A stretch of 64,000 nt of DNA, taken from assembly GCF_000153045.1 (NCBI RefSeq), contig NZ_CH724159.1, forward strand, positions 1,067,228 through 1,131,227, in the 5' to 3' direction. Positions within the stretch are counted from its first letter, which is position 1. Every line of letters starts with the position of its first letter. Positions 23,884 to 33,208 of this stretch are shown here, in pieces. The DNA is from Synechococcus sp. WH 5701 (GTDB lineage: Bacteria > Cyanobacteriota > Cyanobacteriia > PCC-6307 > Cyanobiaceae). Made by a program: the position numbers and the translations under genes. Under the pieces are notes generated by a model. That model worked only from the letters and a program-made list of their open reading frames with translations. It made no database searches and had not been told where the DNA came from.

Positions 23884-26394
23884 TCATCGCCGCCGCCGCA
23901 TCAGCCGCTGGTGACCGGCCTGACCCCTTGGCGCACTCCAACTGCCTTCGCTCACCTTCACTGGGGTCTGGAGGTGGAAGCTGATGCGGCGGCTGAGTTG
24001 GTGCTGGGTCAGCAGACGCAATCCCGGGGGCGGTGGGGCCGCGGGGTTGGCCAGGGCTTCGCCGTAGAGCTCCACGAAACTGAGGCTCATCACACCGGGT
24101 CCGGTGAGGAACCAGGACGTGTCACCCTGGGCCTCGAGCACGTTCTTGCAGGCCATGGCCAGGGCCCGCTCGATCAGGGGGTGGCCAGGGGCTGAGGCGA
24201 TGAAGTTGTTTCCGATCGAGCCGATGTCCTCCTGCTGAAGCACCAGATCGATGCCCTCGCCCAGGAGAGGAACCAGGGATTTGCGGCAGCGGTCGTCGGC
24301 ATCGGCGTAGATGCCGCCGTGATGGACCAGGTAGGCGAGGCGGAACAGATCCGCCTGGAGCACGGGGCTGAGGGCGGCAGCGAAGGCGTCCTGCACATCG
24401 CGGGAGCCATGGGTGGCGAGGTAGGCGGCGGCCGTCTCGGTGCCGAACACCCGATGCGTGAAAGCAGGATTGGTCTGGGGCCAGCTCTGCATCAGCGCGC
24501 GCACCCCATCCGGTGGCGGCGAGCTGTTCCAGAACTGGACGACGACGCGCGGGATCGGACCCTCCACGGGGGCCGTGCTGGCAGGGATCTCCACCATTGA
24601 GCCCTCCCAGGCGTCGAGCCCGCCGGCATGGCGGGCGGCGATCAGGAGAGAGATGGCGGCGGCACTGGAGCCGGGTTCGCTGGCCACCAAGGCCGCCAGG
24701 GGCGCCAGGCGCTGGGCGGGCGGCTGGCTCCAGAGGCCCCGGATCGTGGAGGTCACGGCCAGGTTGGTGTTGAACTCCTCGATCAGACAGCGATGAAGGC
24801 CATGGCGGGCCGTTTCCACCAGGCGGGGGTTGCCGCTGGCCGCCTTGGCGTTGCGGATGCGGGCAAAGAGAGCCAGGGCCTGATCGAGGTCCATCAGCAT
24901 GGTGTGGAGCAGGCAGGCCAGCTCGGCGGCGGCAAAGTCGATCGGCTCGGCCTCCAGCAACGGTGCCAGTTCGGCTGCGGCCTGATCGAAGCGGTAGACG
25001 TTCCGCAGCCACTCGGCGCGGCAGAAGGACTGCACACGCTCCTGCTCGGGTCCCTCCGGATCGATCGCCCCCACGGCCTGCTCGGCGCGGGGATCGCCGA
25101 GCTGCATCAGCAGCTGGGCCCGCTGCACCCGGGCGTGGAAACCTACGCGGTCATCGGCTGCCAGCCCATCGCTGATGGCCAGAGCCGCCTCGAGATCGCC
25201 CGCGCCGCGGTAGAAGGTCACCTTGGCGAACTGCAGCCAGGGCTGGTGGCCCAGACCCTGCGCAGCTCCAATGCTGCGTTCGCACTCATGGAGCATGGAA
25301 AGCCCCTCATCGAAGGCGCCGATTTCCGCCAGCAGGCTGGCGAGCGCCGCGGGGTAATCGGGGCAGGTGGGATCAACCTCCACGGCGCTGCGCAGGGCGT
25401 TGAGGCCTTCGGGCAGCCGGCCCCACTCCCGCAGCAGCAAACCCCTGGCATGGAAACCCTGAGCCTGAAGGGCAGCATCGTCTCCAGGATCGAAGGCCTC
25501 CAGAGCGATCAGAGCCTCCTCGAAGCGCTGTAACTGACGCAGCAGATGCACATGACTGAGGTGATGCCAGGGGGTGGCGGGGTCCACCGCGAGCAGCTGC
25601 TGGGAAAGGGCCAGGGCCTGCTCCAGTTCGCCGGAAGCGGCATGGAGATCCCGACGGGCCACAAGCAGGGTGGGCTCGTGCGGACTGTCGCGCAGGGCGT
25701 GCTCCAGCAGCTCCTGGGCAGCGGCCCACTCGCCTGAGCGGAGCAGGCAGAGGGCCAGGGTGGCGCGCAGGGCCTGGTGGTCGGGCCGCTGATCGAGGGC
25801 AAGGCGGTACCAGCGAATCGCGGCGGCGGGCTGTTGGCGATGGTCTTCCAGTTCCGCCATGCCCAGCAGGGAGGAGAAGTGGGTGGGTTCCTCCTCGAGC
25901 AAGGCCGCCAGGATGGCTTCGGCTTTCTTGTGCTGGCGGAGTTCCCGGTGACAGCGGGCGGTGGCGGCTCTGAGGTCGCGCTGGCCGGGGGACTGCTCCA
26001 GGGCGCGCTCGAAGCTGGCCAGTGCGGTGCGGATGTCGCCCTGAGAGTAAGCCTCTTCAGCGATCTGGATCAGAGAACTCAGATCGATGGGCTTCGACAC
26101 CCGGCGCCGCTCCAGCAGGGCGATGGCAGAGCGGGCACCCAGGTGATCAGGCGCTAACGCCAACACGGTGCGGTAGGTATCGATTGCTTCACTGAGCTGT
26201 CCGGCGGCGCGGGCGGAGGCCGCGTGAGCGAACAATGCGCTCAGCGTCTGGACGCTGGAGAGGGCAATGGCAAGGGTATTGAAGCGCGCAAATAGATTAG
26301 GGCAAGCGAACAGGAACGGAAGGGTCTCCGGAGACAAACCAATAGGGTGAAGAGATTTGATGGCGTTGATGTCGCCTATGATCGGCAATTTCAA
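23884..26394 (-). CDS. TPR protein with GT32-like glycosyltransferase domain
   Basis: Protein of 836 residues. Residues about 60-480 are tandem tetratricopeptide repeats (for example AAIRWYRLALDQRPDHQALR). From about 645 a glycosyltransferase of the sugar-binding DXD type (OCH1/GT32-like) begins: PRVVVQFWNSSPPPDGVRAL, then LSPVLQADLFRLAYLVHHGG and IYADADDRC with the DxD metal site, then SIGNNFIASAPGHPLIERAL. It would add hexoses to a surface glycan or protein, with the TPRs binding a partner. A deleted relative is at 16704-17130. The start is uncertain over the first 50 residues, which lack TPR character. Confidence 0.85.
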   Translation of the reverse strand: MKLPIIGDINAIKSLHPIGLSPETLPFLFACPNLFARFNTLAIALSSVQTLSALFAHAASARAAGQLSEAIDTYRTVLALAPDHLGARSAIALLERRRVSKPIDLSSLIQIAEEAYSQGDIRTALASFERALEQSPGQRDLRAATARCHRELRQHKKAEAILAALLEEEPTHFSSLLGMAELEDHRQQPAAAIRWYRLALDQRPDHQALRATLALCLLRSGEWAAAQELLEHALRDSPHEPTLLVARRDLHAASGELEQALALSQQLLAVDPATPWHHLSHVHLLRQLQRFEEALIALEAFDPGDDAALQAQGFHARGLLLREWGRLPEGLNALRSAVEVDPTCPDYPAALASLLAEIGAFDEGLSMLHECERSIGAAQGLGHQPWLQFAKVTFYRGAGDLEAALAISDGLAADDRVGFHARVQRAQLLMQLGDPRAEQAVGAIDPEGPEQERVQSFCRAEWLRNVYRFDQAAAELAPLLEAEPIDFAAAELACLLHTMLMDLDQALALFARIRNAKAASGNPRLVETARHGLHRCLIEEFNTNLAVTSTIRGLWSQPPAQRLAPLAALVASEPGSSAAAISLLIAARHAGGLDAWEGSMVEIPASTAPVEGPIPRVVVQFWNSSPPPDGVRALMQSWPQTNPAFTHRVFGTETAAAYLATHGSRDVQDAFAAALSPVLQADLFRLAYLVHHGGIYADADDRCRKSLVPLLGEGIDLVLQQEDIGSIGNNFIASAPGHPLIERALAMACKNVLEAQGDTSWFLTGPGVMSLSFVELYGEALANPAAPPPPGLRLLTQHQLSRRISFHLQTPVKVSEGSWSAPRGQAGHQRLMRRRR

Positions 26395-26639
26395 CCAGTC
26401 GCGATTTCAGCCAACCGATTGAGGAGATGAGGCTCTCAATCCTCTCTCAGGGTGACCGGGTTCTGGTGCGCCGATCAGCGTGGCATCATCCGGAAGCATC
26501 GGAACCGAGTCCGAACGAATGGCCTCACAGGGGAGTGTGGATCGTATCGGTGGGGATGATGTGGCTGTCTGATAAACCGCAGATTCATGCCCGACTGCAG
26601 GACGACAGCTCGATGGGCATGTCCTTCTCGGCTTATTGA

Positions 26640-27110
26640 CTGCATGCCGAGATCCTTCGCTCCAGCGCGCTGCTGGTCGGCAACTGCCCGTGCCTGTCCG
26701 TGCTCGCCGACCTCGCGTCCCTCTCCGCCAGGAAATCGATCGCCCAGCGTTGCCGCACCAGGCGCAGCAATACTTTTGGGCTGGTGCGCCGGGTGGTGAT
26801 GTAGACGCAGTCGGCCGGAGGCCGTAGTAGTGGACGTGGTGAAAAGGCTTGCCATCGCGCCGGCCGGTGCTCACCAGCTCGATGATCCAGCTGGCGCCCA
26901 CCCAGCGCTCACGAATGGCCTCAATGGCGTTGCGGGCTCGGAGAGTCCAGCGCACCCGGCGGCCATGGCTGGCCTCGACATCGCATATCACTACAGGAAA
27001 GTGCCGGTGGCCGCGGAACTGGGAGACGATCTGCTGATACAGCCGGCGCTGGTTGTTTTTGACCGTCAGGAGCAAGTCGGCGCCCTGCTCGGCGGCGAGC
27101 TGAAAAACGC
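26640..27110 (-). mobile_element. ISAs1-family transposase fragment
   Basis: The minus strand reads FQLAAEQGADLLLTVKNNQR, RLYQQIVSQFRG, VRWTLRARNAIEAIRERWVG and, after a frame change, SPKVLLRLVRQRWAID: the middle of an ISAs1 (H-repeat) DDE transposase, from the LTVKxNQ motif to the RxRWxIE motif. Both ends are missing and no terminal repeats were seen. Its upstream edge cuts the GT61-like gene. Bases 26395-26640 hold no recognisable gene. Confidence 0.75.
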
Positions 27111-27116
27111 TGGCGA

Positions 27117-27758
27117 GGTGTGCAGCGCAACTCCTTCGGAGAAGGCTGGGCCTACCGCCTGGATCAGCACGCCCTCGAGCTCCAGCGTGCTCAGCAAAGC
27201 TTTCTGCGCTGCGCGCTCTTGGGATTCTCCGGTGTCAAACGAGGTCTGCGCGATCGCCACGCCAAGCTCACGTGCGCAGAGCGTGACCTGGGTGACAAAT
27301 CGCGTGGCTCCATCGGCGTCTAGATGCAAGATACAGCGATGTGGAGCAGGAACGATCTGGGATAATGCAATTCCGGCTCGGAAGAGCAATTCTAAAAATG
27401 TTTTGTTTTTTGTAAGATAGGCCTCAGGAACGATGATGCGACCATGCGGAACGTGTTGAAGAAACAGCATGGCACGCGGAAGATTGTGACCTATAAAATG
27501 CCCCCAGGTGCCAGCACCTTCATTGCAGATTGAAAAGGCAGGTCCTTCGACGCGAATTTCTGCCTCAATCGGTTCTGCAACGGCGTCGCCTGCCAGCTTG
27601 AGAACATGAATCTGAGAGGCCTCAGAATTGTGCCTTAGGGCGACGACCAACGAATGGGCGAAAAGTGGAGCATTGGCTTGGATCAAGCATGACCGAAGGG
27701 CCCCTTCCTGATCGCAGCAGCCGCGTCGGTCCGATTCTGCGGATAAAAAGATCGTCAA
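27117..27758 (-). pseudogene. GT61-like glycosyltransferase, 3'-truncated
   Basis: An AT-richer frame coding about 210 natural residues. EGPAFSICNEGAGTWGHFIG, then HNLPRAMLFLQHVPHGRIIV and PEAYLTKNKTFLELLF, resemble DUF563/GT61 enzymes, where a GNYYHWLxDxLPR-type motif precedes a VP strand. The frame ends in the ISAs1 fragment (last 14 codons out of the transposase frame), so the C-terminal half of the enzyme is gone. The 5' end is also unclear. Composition suggests transfer. Confidence 0.55.
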
Positions 27759-27975
27759 AGCTTGCCTTCAGGTTTTTTGGCCTTTGGCGGCAAACCATAT
27801 TGCTGTAAACGTGGGAAGCCCACCCAATCATTCCTCGATTTGGCCTAACAACGACATTGCTCTTCCCAGAAAGCAATTGATGAACCACGATCTGACATCA
27901 TTAAGGATCTTAACATAGACTAGTGCCTCATCAAGATGATTTCTAGCTGTGTTTTCTTACCAAGTCAATCAGCGA

Positions 27976-28262
27976 TCAGCAGCCGCTGGAGGGACTGCTG
28001 AGGCGTAGTACACCGAGAGCCATGTGGCACTTGTGGCCATTATAGATCCCCAGATAGCGGGGTAGCCAGTGGTGGAGTTCAGCCGATGTCTGGTAGGCGA
28101 TGACGTAGGCCCATTCCGCCAGGAGAGTCTTGATGAACCGTTCCACTTTTCCGTTGATCTGCAGTGTGTAGGGCTTGGTGCGAATGGGTTTGAGATCAAA
28201 TGCCCGACAGGCCTTTCGCCAGTCACCGGAGCGGTAGGAGGCCGTTATCCGAGAGAACCCGG
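27976..28262 (-). mobile_element. IS481-family transposase 3' fragment
   Basis: The minus strand reads LSDNG, then after a one-base shift GDWRKACRAFDLKPIRTKPY, TLQINGKVERFIKTLLAEWA and YVIAYQTSAELHHWLPRYLG, ending SPSSGC at a stop (27976). This is the end of the integrase core of IS481-type transposases, including the Asn-Gly-Lys-x-Glu motif with the last catalytic Glu. The 5' two thirds are absent. The 214 bases on its left (27759-27975) show no gene. Confidence 0.8.
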
Positions 28263-28323
28263 CGGCAGGTGATCCACTGCTCAGAGAACCCCGAGTTACA
28301 CCACTTGCTGGGACGCTGCTAAG

Positions 28324-28539
28324 TTGACAGTCAGGTCAGTGATCACGGCTGTGAACGGCGGCGTACATCTGTATCGCGGGAATGGCGCGGACGCGATGGC
28401 GGCATTACGGACAGCGGCTTTGAACCTGCTGAGGCTGGCTGGATTTCAGCCGATCCGAGCTGGCATGCAGGCCGTAACTCGCGACATCACGACGATACTG
28501 GCGATGGCGACGAGAAAGCCAGAATCAAGCACGGGTTAA
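28324..28539 (+). mobile_element. ISAs1-family transposase C-terminal fragment
   Basis: The plus strand reads RGNGADAMAALRTAALNLLR, LAGFQPIRAGMQAVTRDITT and ILAMATRKP, the C-terminal end of ISAs1 transposases (xNxPxxxAxLRNxALNLLR). It lies in the opposite orientation to the fragment at 26640, so the two are separate insertions or an inversion has occurred. No inverted repeats recognised. Confidence 0.65.
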
Positions 28540-29400
28540 GCCTTTGAATTGCCCTGATGTCCAGGCTTCGATACGTTTATTCATAGCGTTGAAGGCCAGC
28601 AAGCTTGTCGTGATGCAATTCAAATATCCTACTGAATTCTGGCGTCAATTGAGCCTCCCATTTCTTTACGGTGGATGACAGGCTCCCACTAGTCATGTGC
28701 TGCTTATCACTAACAGACCTTGGCTGAATGGCAGTTAAAGTATTGTTTATCAATGAATCTGAAAGCTCTAATTCCAAGAAAGTGCAAAGTGATAAGATGA
28801 CACCACTCGGGTTTTCAACTAAATCTTCGTAGTGAACAAGGCAAGAGTTTAACTGGGAGGAAACTTCCTGCAGCTGCCTTGAAAATGCGCAGATAATGCG
28901 ATATAGCATCTCATCATCTCCAGTATCATTAAATGTTCTAAAGCCTCGCTTATGGTTAAACTGCTTCACCGAAAGAAATACGTCTCTTGGATCTCGCAGA
29001 AGCAGAATTGGACGTAGCTGATTCCTAGGGATAAAACCTGAAATACTTTGAAGTAAATCTATTCCAATAAATTTTTCAGCAAGCGAACTCTCGCCTTGCA
29101 TACAAAGCTGCTTAGTGTATTCAAGAAAATGTGGGAATAAATCCGTTAGCTGCTGCTGGCCAGAGGCAATTAAGTGTGAATTGAAGAATGGAACTTTGGC
29201 AATAACATCTTGAATGTTGACATTTGAGTTGACTATCGAATTCAATCCACCAAGACTTGCAAGATGGCTAAGGAATGCCATTTGACATGTTCTATCTTCA
29301 TACGGAGGGCCATTATGAACCATGCAACCTAGTGCTTTCAGTGCTTTCATGAAAACCGTAGAACCACTCCGTCCATAGGAAACCAGAGGGACAATCTTTA

Positions 29401-30645
29401 GGGCACCTCGAAATATTGCCACTACCCAGGCTGCCTTGAGAAGCAAAATGCTCATCCTCTGCACGTGCAGATCCGCCTGATGACTGACATTCATGACTTA
29501 AATGCGGGATAATTATCCCGTTGCCGAATGATCAGACAGCCAGCATTGCCTTTGAGTTGCAATGCAGGTATCGAAGAAAGTTGTAAGTCAGATTACGCAG
29601 TCCCCACCAAGCTTTCGTTCTGGCCAGTCCAATCCGCCTTGTCAGCTTGCCGCGCATGCAGGTTGTGATTGCACCAAAGACATGCTCAACCCTGGCCCGT
29701 ACAGTTGATCGGACCTTGTTCCGTTCCTTGGCCTCCTCGCTCAAGGGATGGCAGCGTGAGCCCTTTTCATGAATTCGGCTCTCAAAACCACCCAGGTCCA
29801 GGAGATCCTCAAACTGAGCACCTGCATAGCCAGAATCAGCCCAGACAAAGTCATCCCTATTTTCAGGGTCTAGCACCTGCGTAAGCATCTGGCTGTCGTG
29901 AATATTAGCTGGGGTAATGGCAAATCTGCGAATGAAGCCGTGAGTGGCATCAATGCAGATGCTGTTCTTGTAGCCGTAGTGGTTGACGCCATTCTTCTTG
30001 ACCCAGCGAGCGTCAGTGTCCTTCTGGCGCAAGCGGTTTGGCTTGTCCAACCACTTCTCTGGAATGGCTCCATCCTTGATGGTCTTGTTCTCCTCCCTTG
30101 AGTTTCGCTGTTTGGGAACTGGGACAAGTGTTGCATCGATGATCTGCCCACCACGGGCCTCCAGCCCATGGGTCCGCAGGTGCTCCTCAAAACGTTCAAA
30201 AAGCTCATCGACAACACCCGCCTTGCGGAGCCGCTCGCGGAAGAAGGCAATAGTGGTGGCATCGGGAATGGTGTTCATCACTCCCAGTCCGACAAACTCC
30301 TCGAATGAGCGTCTGTCGTTGACCTGAAATTCCAGCTCCTCATCACTGAGGTTGAACAGCTGCTGCAGCACCAGCATCTTGAAGAGGATGATCGGATCAA
30401 TCCGCTTACGGCCAGCATTGCTCTTGCGTTCATGGCTGTAACCCTGCTCCAGCAGTGGCCTGAAGGCATCCCAGGGAATCGTCTCGGACAGGGTCGCTAA
30501 CGTGGGCTTCTTCTGCTGAAGCCTGTGGATGCGCTTCTCCTCATCCCAGAATCCACGCTGTCCCATTCAGCTGTGTTGAACTGAACCAATTCTATTGCAT
30601 ATTTCATAGGCTGTCAGGGAGCGACGTAGATTTTTCGAGGTGCCC
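29401..30645 (-). mobile_element. IS5-family insertion sequence, complete
   Basis: Element of 1245 bases. Its ends are inverted repeats: left GGGCACCTCGAAATATT, right (reverse complement) GGGCACCTCGAAAAATC, with 13 perfect bases. A four-base target duplication TTTA flanks it at 29397-29400 and 30646-30649. It contains one intact transposase gene. Perfect ends, direct repeats and an intact gene indicate a recent insertion, here into the sulfotransferase gene. Confidence 0.92.
29532..30566 (-). CDS. IS5-family transposase
   Basis: Protein of 344 residues with the DDE fold of IS5 transposases. The N-terminal DUF772-like part (GRKRIDPIILFKMLVLQQLF, LSDEELEFQVNDRRSFEEFV) is followed by IIDATLVPVPKQRNSREEN with the first Asp, FVWADSGYAGAQFED with the second, and RVEHVFGAITTCMRGKLTR with the Glu. 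Complete, with no stops or frameshifts, so transposition-competent by inspection. Confidence 0.95.
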   Translation of the reverse strand: MGQRGFWDEEKRIHRLQQKKPTLATLSETIPWDAFRPLLEQGYSHERKSNAGRKRIDPIILFKMLVLQQLFNLSDEELEFQVNDRRSFEEFVGLGVMNTIPDATTIAFFRERLRKAGVVDELFERFEEHLRTHGLEARGGQIIDATLVPVPKQRNSREENKTIKDGAIPEKWLDKPNRLRQKDTDARWVKKNGVNHYGYKNSICIDATHGFIRRFAITPANIHDSQMLTQVLDPENRDDFVWADSGYAGAQFEDLLDLGGFESRIHEKGSRCHPLSEEAKERNKVRSTVRARVEHVFGAITTCMRGKLTRRIGLARTKAWWGLRNLTYNFLRYLHCNSKAMLAV

Positions 30646-30668
30646 TTTAGACCACTTGGAATTAGCAT

Positions 30669-31197
30669 GGTGCATCTCAGAGACTTGATGGGCTAGGAAT
30701 GAGTTTGAACTGCAGTTGACTCATTATCTTGAATGGCCAGGATATGTTCACTTTTATTAAAGTGAATCAATAGGGCATTTAGCTTGGCAGTGGATTCGCA
30801 ACTTTGAATTTAGCACATTTAGGCCGACTATTCTGGAAGTTTCAAGAAAGCCAAGTAGCAATGATGAAGCAGCTACTATTTCTAGCAGCTTGTTATTGCT
30901 TGCATTTGCCTTGGAGACAAGCATGTGGTGGATAGATAATGATGGACGGGAAGTACAGAAGCTGATTTCAAAAACATGACTTCTCAGAACATTAGAATAG
31001 CTTCTAATACAGATTTGCCTATTAGAAATAATTGAGCATGAAAATCATAAAAAGGTGGCTTCATTATAAAGATCTTGGTGGCCTAGGCGAGGTAGATCAC
31101 GCATTCATAAGCAGTTAGATTCGAGACTTACTCTGAGCGATTATTGATTAGATGAACTATGAAGCAGCTGTAGTGTGACTTAACTGGATGGTCTTGG
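30669..31197. other. AT-rich intergenic region
   Basis: About 530 bases, clearly richer in A and T than the surroundings. One forward frame from about 30770 to 30982 is open without an ATG (HLAWQWIRNFEFSTFRPTIL, then LLLLAFALETSMWWIDNDGR and a stop) and might be the end of a lost gene; the evidence is weak. It may also hold the promoter of the interrupted sulfotransferase gene. Nothing else seen. Confidence 0.4.
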
Positions 31198-31872
31198 TCA
31201 TCCAGTTTCCCCAATAACCGCTATTACGGCATTCAGCCTTTGCGGAGTGACGTCATCCAATGTGAGCATTCTATGGACTTCTCTCGTCACCTCTTCGCCT
31301 ATAGAAGAGAGTTGATATATCAAAGGAAGTGCCTCTTCGCTGAAACCTTCGCTGCACGAATACGTTATCATGACTCCGGCGTAGCGGTAAAACGTCTCAA
31401 GTCGGGTAAATGCATCTTTTGGTTGTAGAAGAATGGAGACTGCAGGCAGAATAACACGCTTTCTGGATACTCCGTCTGCAAGAATCCATTCTGCTAGGCC
31501 AATTGTGGCATCTAATGCGTCACGAACCGAATGAACGGTGCTACGAATGTCATCTGGACATCCGGAATCTAATCTGTCTTCATGGATCCGTGACACTTGT
31601 CGAGCAATTCCATCGGGATCTGCCAGTAGGCATACTGTGCTTGATTTTATCGCCAAGTATTTCCAATAGACAGGTGGATAGCGGTAGCCGATAACGAAGT
31701 GATGTTGGCTGCTGTTACTCATCTCCTCAATCCAACTCTCCGGTTCCGCCTCGTCCATTAGCTCAGCTGGAGGATCCACACAAATATGTCCATTCTGTAT
31801 TGCCATCCGCTCAATAAAACTAAAGAATACCGAATCGAGTCCCAGCGGTGCGGCCACTGTGAGGTGGATCAT
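31198..31872 (-). CDS. Hypothetical protein in glycan cluster
   Basis: Protein of 224 residues, unrecognised. It begins MIHLTVAAPLGLDSVFFSFI and contains HHFVIGYRYPPVYWKYLAIK and KSSTVCLLADPDGIARQVSR; LLADPDGIARQVSRIHEDRL faintly recalls sulfotransferase 3'-phosphate loops (RDP-like), but there is no PAPS 5' loop. AT-richer than the next gene. Its ATG overlaps the stop of the GT4 gene (ATGA at 31869-31872), so it belongs to that operon. Confidence 0.6.
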   Translation of the reverse strand: MIHLTVAAPLGLDSVFFSFIERMAIQNGHICVDPPAELMDEAEPESWIEEMSNSSQHHFVIGYRYPPVYWKYLAIKSSTVCLLADPDGIARQVSRIHEDRLDSGCPDDIRSTVHSVRDALDATIGLAEWILADGVSRKRVILPAVSILLQPKDAFTRLETFYRYAGVMITYSCSEGFSEEALPLIYQLSSIGEEVTREVHRMLTLDDVTPQRLNAVIAVIGETG

Positions 31873-33194
31873 GCCTGACCTCCTAGCGCTAAAGCCACTC
31901 CGTATTCCGCCAGGGCCCGTTTTGGATTGAGCCCTTCGGCCGTTGCATGGGCGGCCTCTGCCATCTGGTTGTAACGCCCCTGCCCCATCTCCAGAAACAA
32001 GGCCATCTTCGCAGTCAGATCGGAAGGGTCACGGGCGATGAAGTTGTATCCATCCACGCCATGCTGCACCCGCTCCGCCAGCCCACCGATCAAGGCTGCG
32101 ATCACCGGCTTGTAACAGGCAAAGGCTTCGGTCACCACCAGCCCGAACACTTCCGGCCAGGTGGAGGGCACAACCACCACATCCACACCGACCATGCGTC
32201 GCACGATCTCGTCGTGGCTGTAGCCGCCCAGCTCGATCACCTCCCCATGCTCCCACTGGCGGCTGTTGTCGATCAGTTCCTGCACCATCTCCTGGAACGG
32301 GCCGGAGGCGAAATTTTTGTTGCCCCCGTTGATCACAATCTGGAAAGGACGCTCCGGCTTGCTGCGGTTCAGCAGCTCGCCCGCCTTCAGCAGGATGTGG
32401 ATCCCCTTGTTGTCCAGAAACTGGCCGAAGTAACCGAAACGCATGGGGGTATGCATCTTCTCCTGTTCCCCTACGGAGAATGGCATTGGGGTGGGTGGTT
32501 CTGCCGGATAGCGCTCCAAATCGATCGGGTGGTTGATTACATGGATCCTTTGGCCGTCGATCCCCATTTCTTTTTGCAACACGGAGCCCAGATGCCGGGC
32601 TGGCACGATGAAGCTGTCGGCCATGTCCATCAGCTCCAGGTTGTGTTTTTTGCGGGCCATGAATGTGTCTGCAGAGAGGTGAGGGAAACACATGGCGCAC
32701 AACTCCGGTTCGGCGCTGCTACAGAGGCCTCCATTGGTTTTCTTCACCATCTGGCCATCGGCCAGGCAGGCAAACAGCATTTCGTGCAACCCCACCGCGA
32801 TGAACACCTCCGGCAGCGCGAAACGCAACAGGGCGATCAGATCCATGCCGATGTGCATGTAATGGGACAGGAACACCGAGCGAGGCTGGAGGTTCTGGAT
32901 GAAGAGGGTGAGGTCCTTGATCCCCCGTGAGTCCACGCAGTTATGCCAAAAGTAATCGTAGGAGCCGGTGAAGAAATAGAACTCGTCTTCAGCGCCAGGC
33001 ACCTTGCGGATGAAGGCGGAAGCTTTGGTATTCAGGCTCGTTTCCGGAGAGGTGGCGCCGATGAAGCACACGCGAAGATCGCTGTACTTCTTCAGATTAA
33101 GGAAGAGATCGTAGGCACACTGCTGCGCCCCTCCGCTCACCACCTTGGGATGGAACAGGCTCAGGATCACCAGGTCATAGCTGTCTGTGGTCAT
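31869..33194 (-). CDS. GT4-family glycosyltransferase
   Basis: Protein of 441 residues, GT-B fold. The N-terminal domain starts YDLVILSLFHPKVVSGGAQQ with the Gly-Gly loop. The C-terminal nucleotide-sugar domain has FGYFGQFLDNKGIHILLKAG, VVVPSTWPEVFGLVVTEAFA (the EX7E region) and KPVIAALIGGLAERVQHGVD. It retains the sugar configuration; the sugar is unknown. A central Cys-rich stretch (GGLCSSAEPELCAMCFPHLS) is typical of some family members. ATG at 33194 chosen; the longer frame overlaps the preceding gene. Confidence 0.9.
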   Translation of the reverse strand: MTTDSYDLVILSLFHPKVVSGGAQQCAYDLFLNLKKYSDLRVCFIGATSPETSLNTKASAFIRKVPGAEDEFYFFTGSYDYFWHNCVDSRGIKDLTLFIQNLQPRSVFLSHYMHIGMDLIALLRFALPEVFIAVGLHEMLFACLADGQMVKKTNGGLCSSAEPELCAMCFPHLSADTFMARKKHNLELMDMADSFIVPARHLGSVLQKEMGIDGQRIHVINHPIDLERYPAEPPTPMPFSVGEQEKMHTPMRFGYFGQFLDNKGIHILLKAGELLNRSKPERPFQIVINGGNKNFASGPFQEMVQELIDNSRQWEHGEVIELGGYSHDEIVRRMVGVDVVVVPSTWPEVFGLVVTEAFACYKPVIAALIGGLAERVQHGVDGYNFIARDPSDLTAKMALFLEMGQGRYNQMAEAAHATAEGLNPKRALAEYGVALALGGQA

Positions 33195-33208
33195 CGCGCG
33201 TCCGTTGT

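Larger units (their letters stand above)
28577..30668 (-). pseudogene. Sulfotransferase gene interrupted by IS5-type element
   Basis: Bases 28577-29400 code a sulfotransferase: KIVPLVSYGRSGST is the 5'-PAPS loop, RPILLLRDPRDVFLSVKQF the 3'-phosphate motif, and QPRSVSDKQHMTS a late helix. It would move sulfate from PAPS to a carbohydrate. The IS at 29401-30645 lies next to its start. Removing the IS and one copy of the TTTA duplication joins the body to ATGCTAATTCCAAGTGGTCT (minus strand, ATG at 30666-30668), giving MLIPSGLKIVPLVSYGRSGS, a natural N-terminus. At present an in-frame read-through from inside the IS (from 29494 or 29455) could still supply a start and make a 292-305 residue hybrid. 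Confidence 0.85.

Noticed and set aside
26407-27075. 222-codon minus-strand frame as one protein
   Set aside because: Only the first 85 residues are transposase-like; the rest is out-of-frame Arg/Ser/Pro-rich sequence, so it is reported as an IS fragment.
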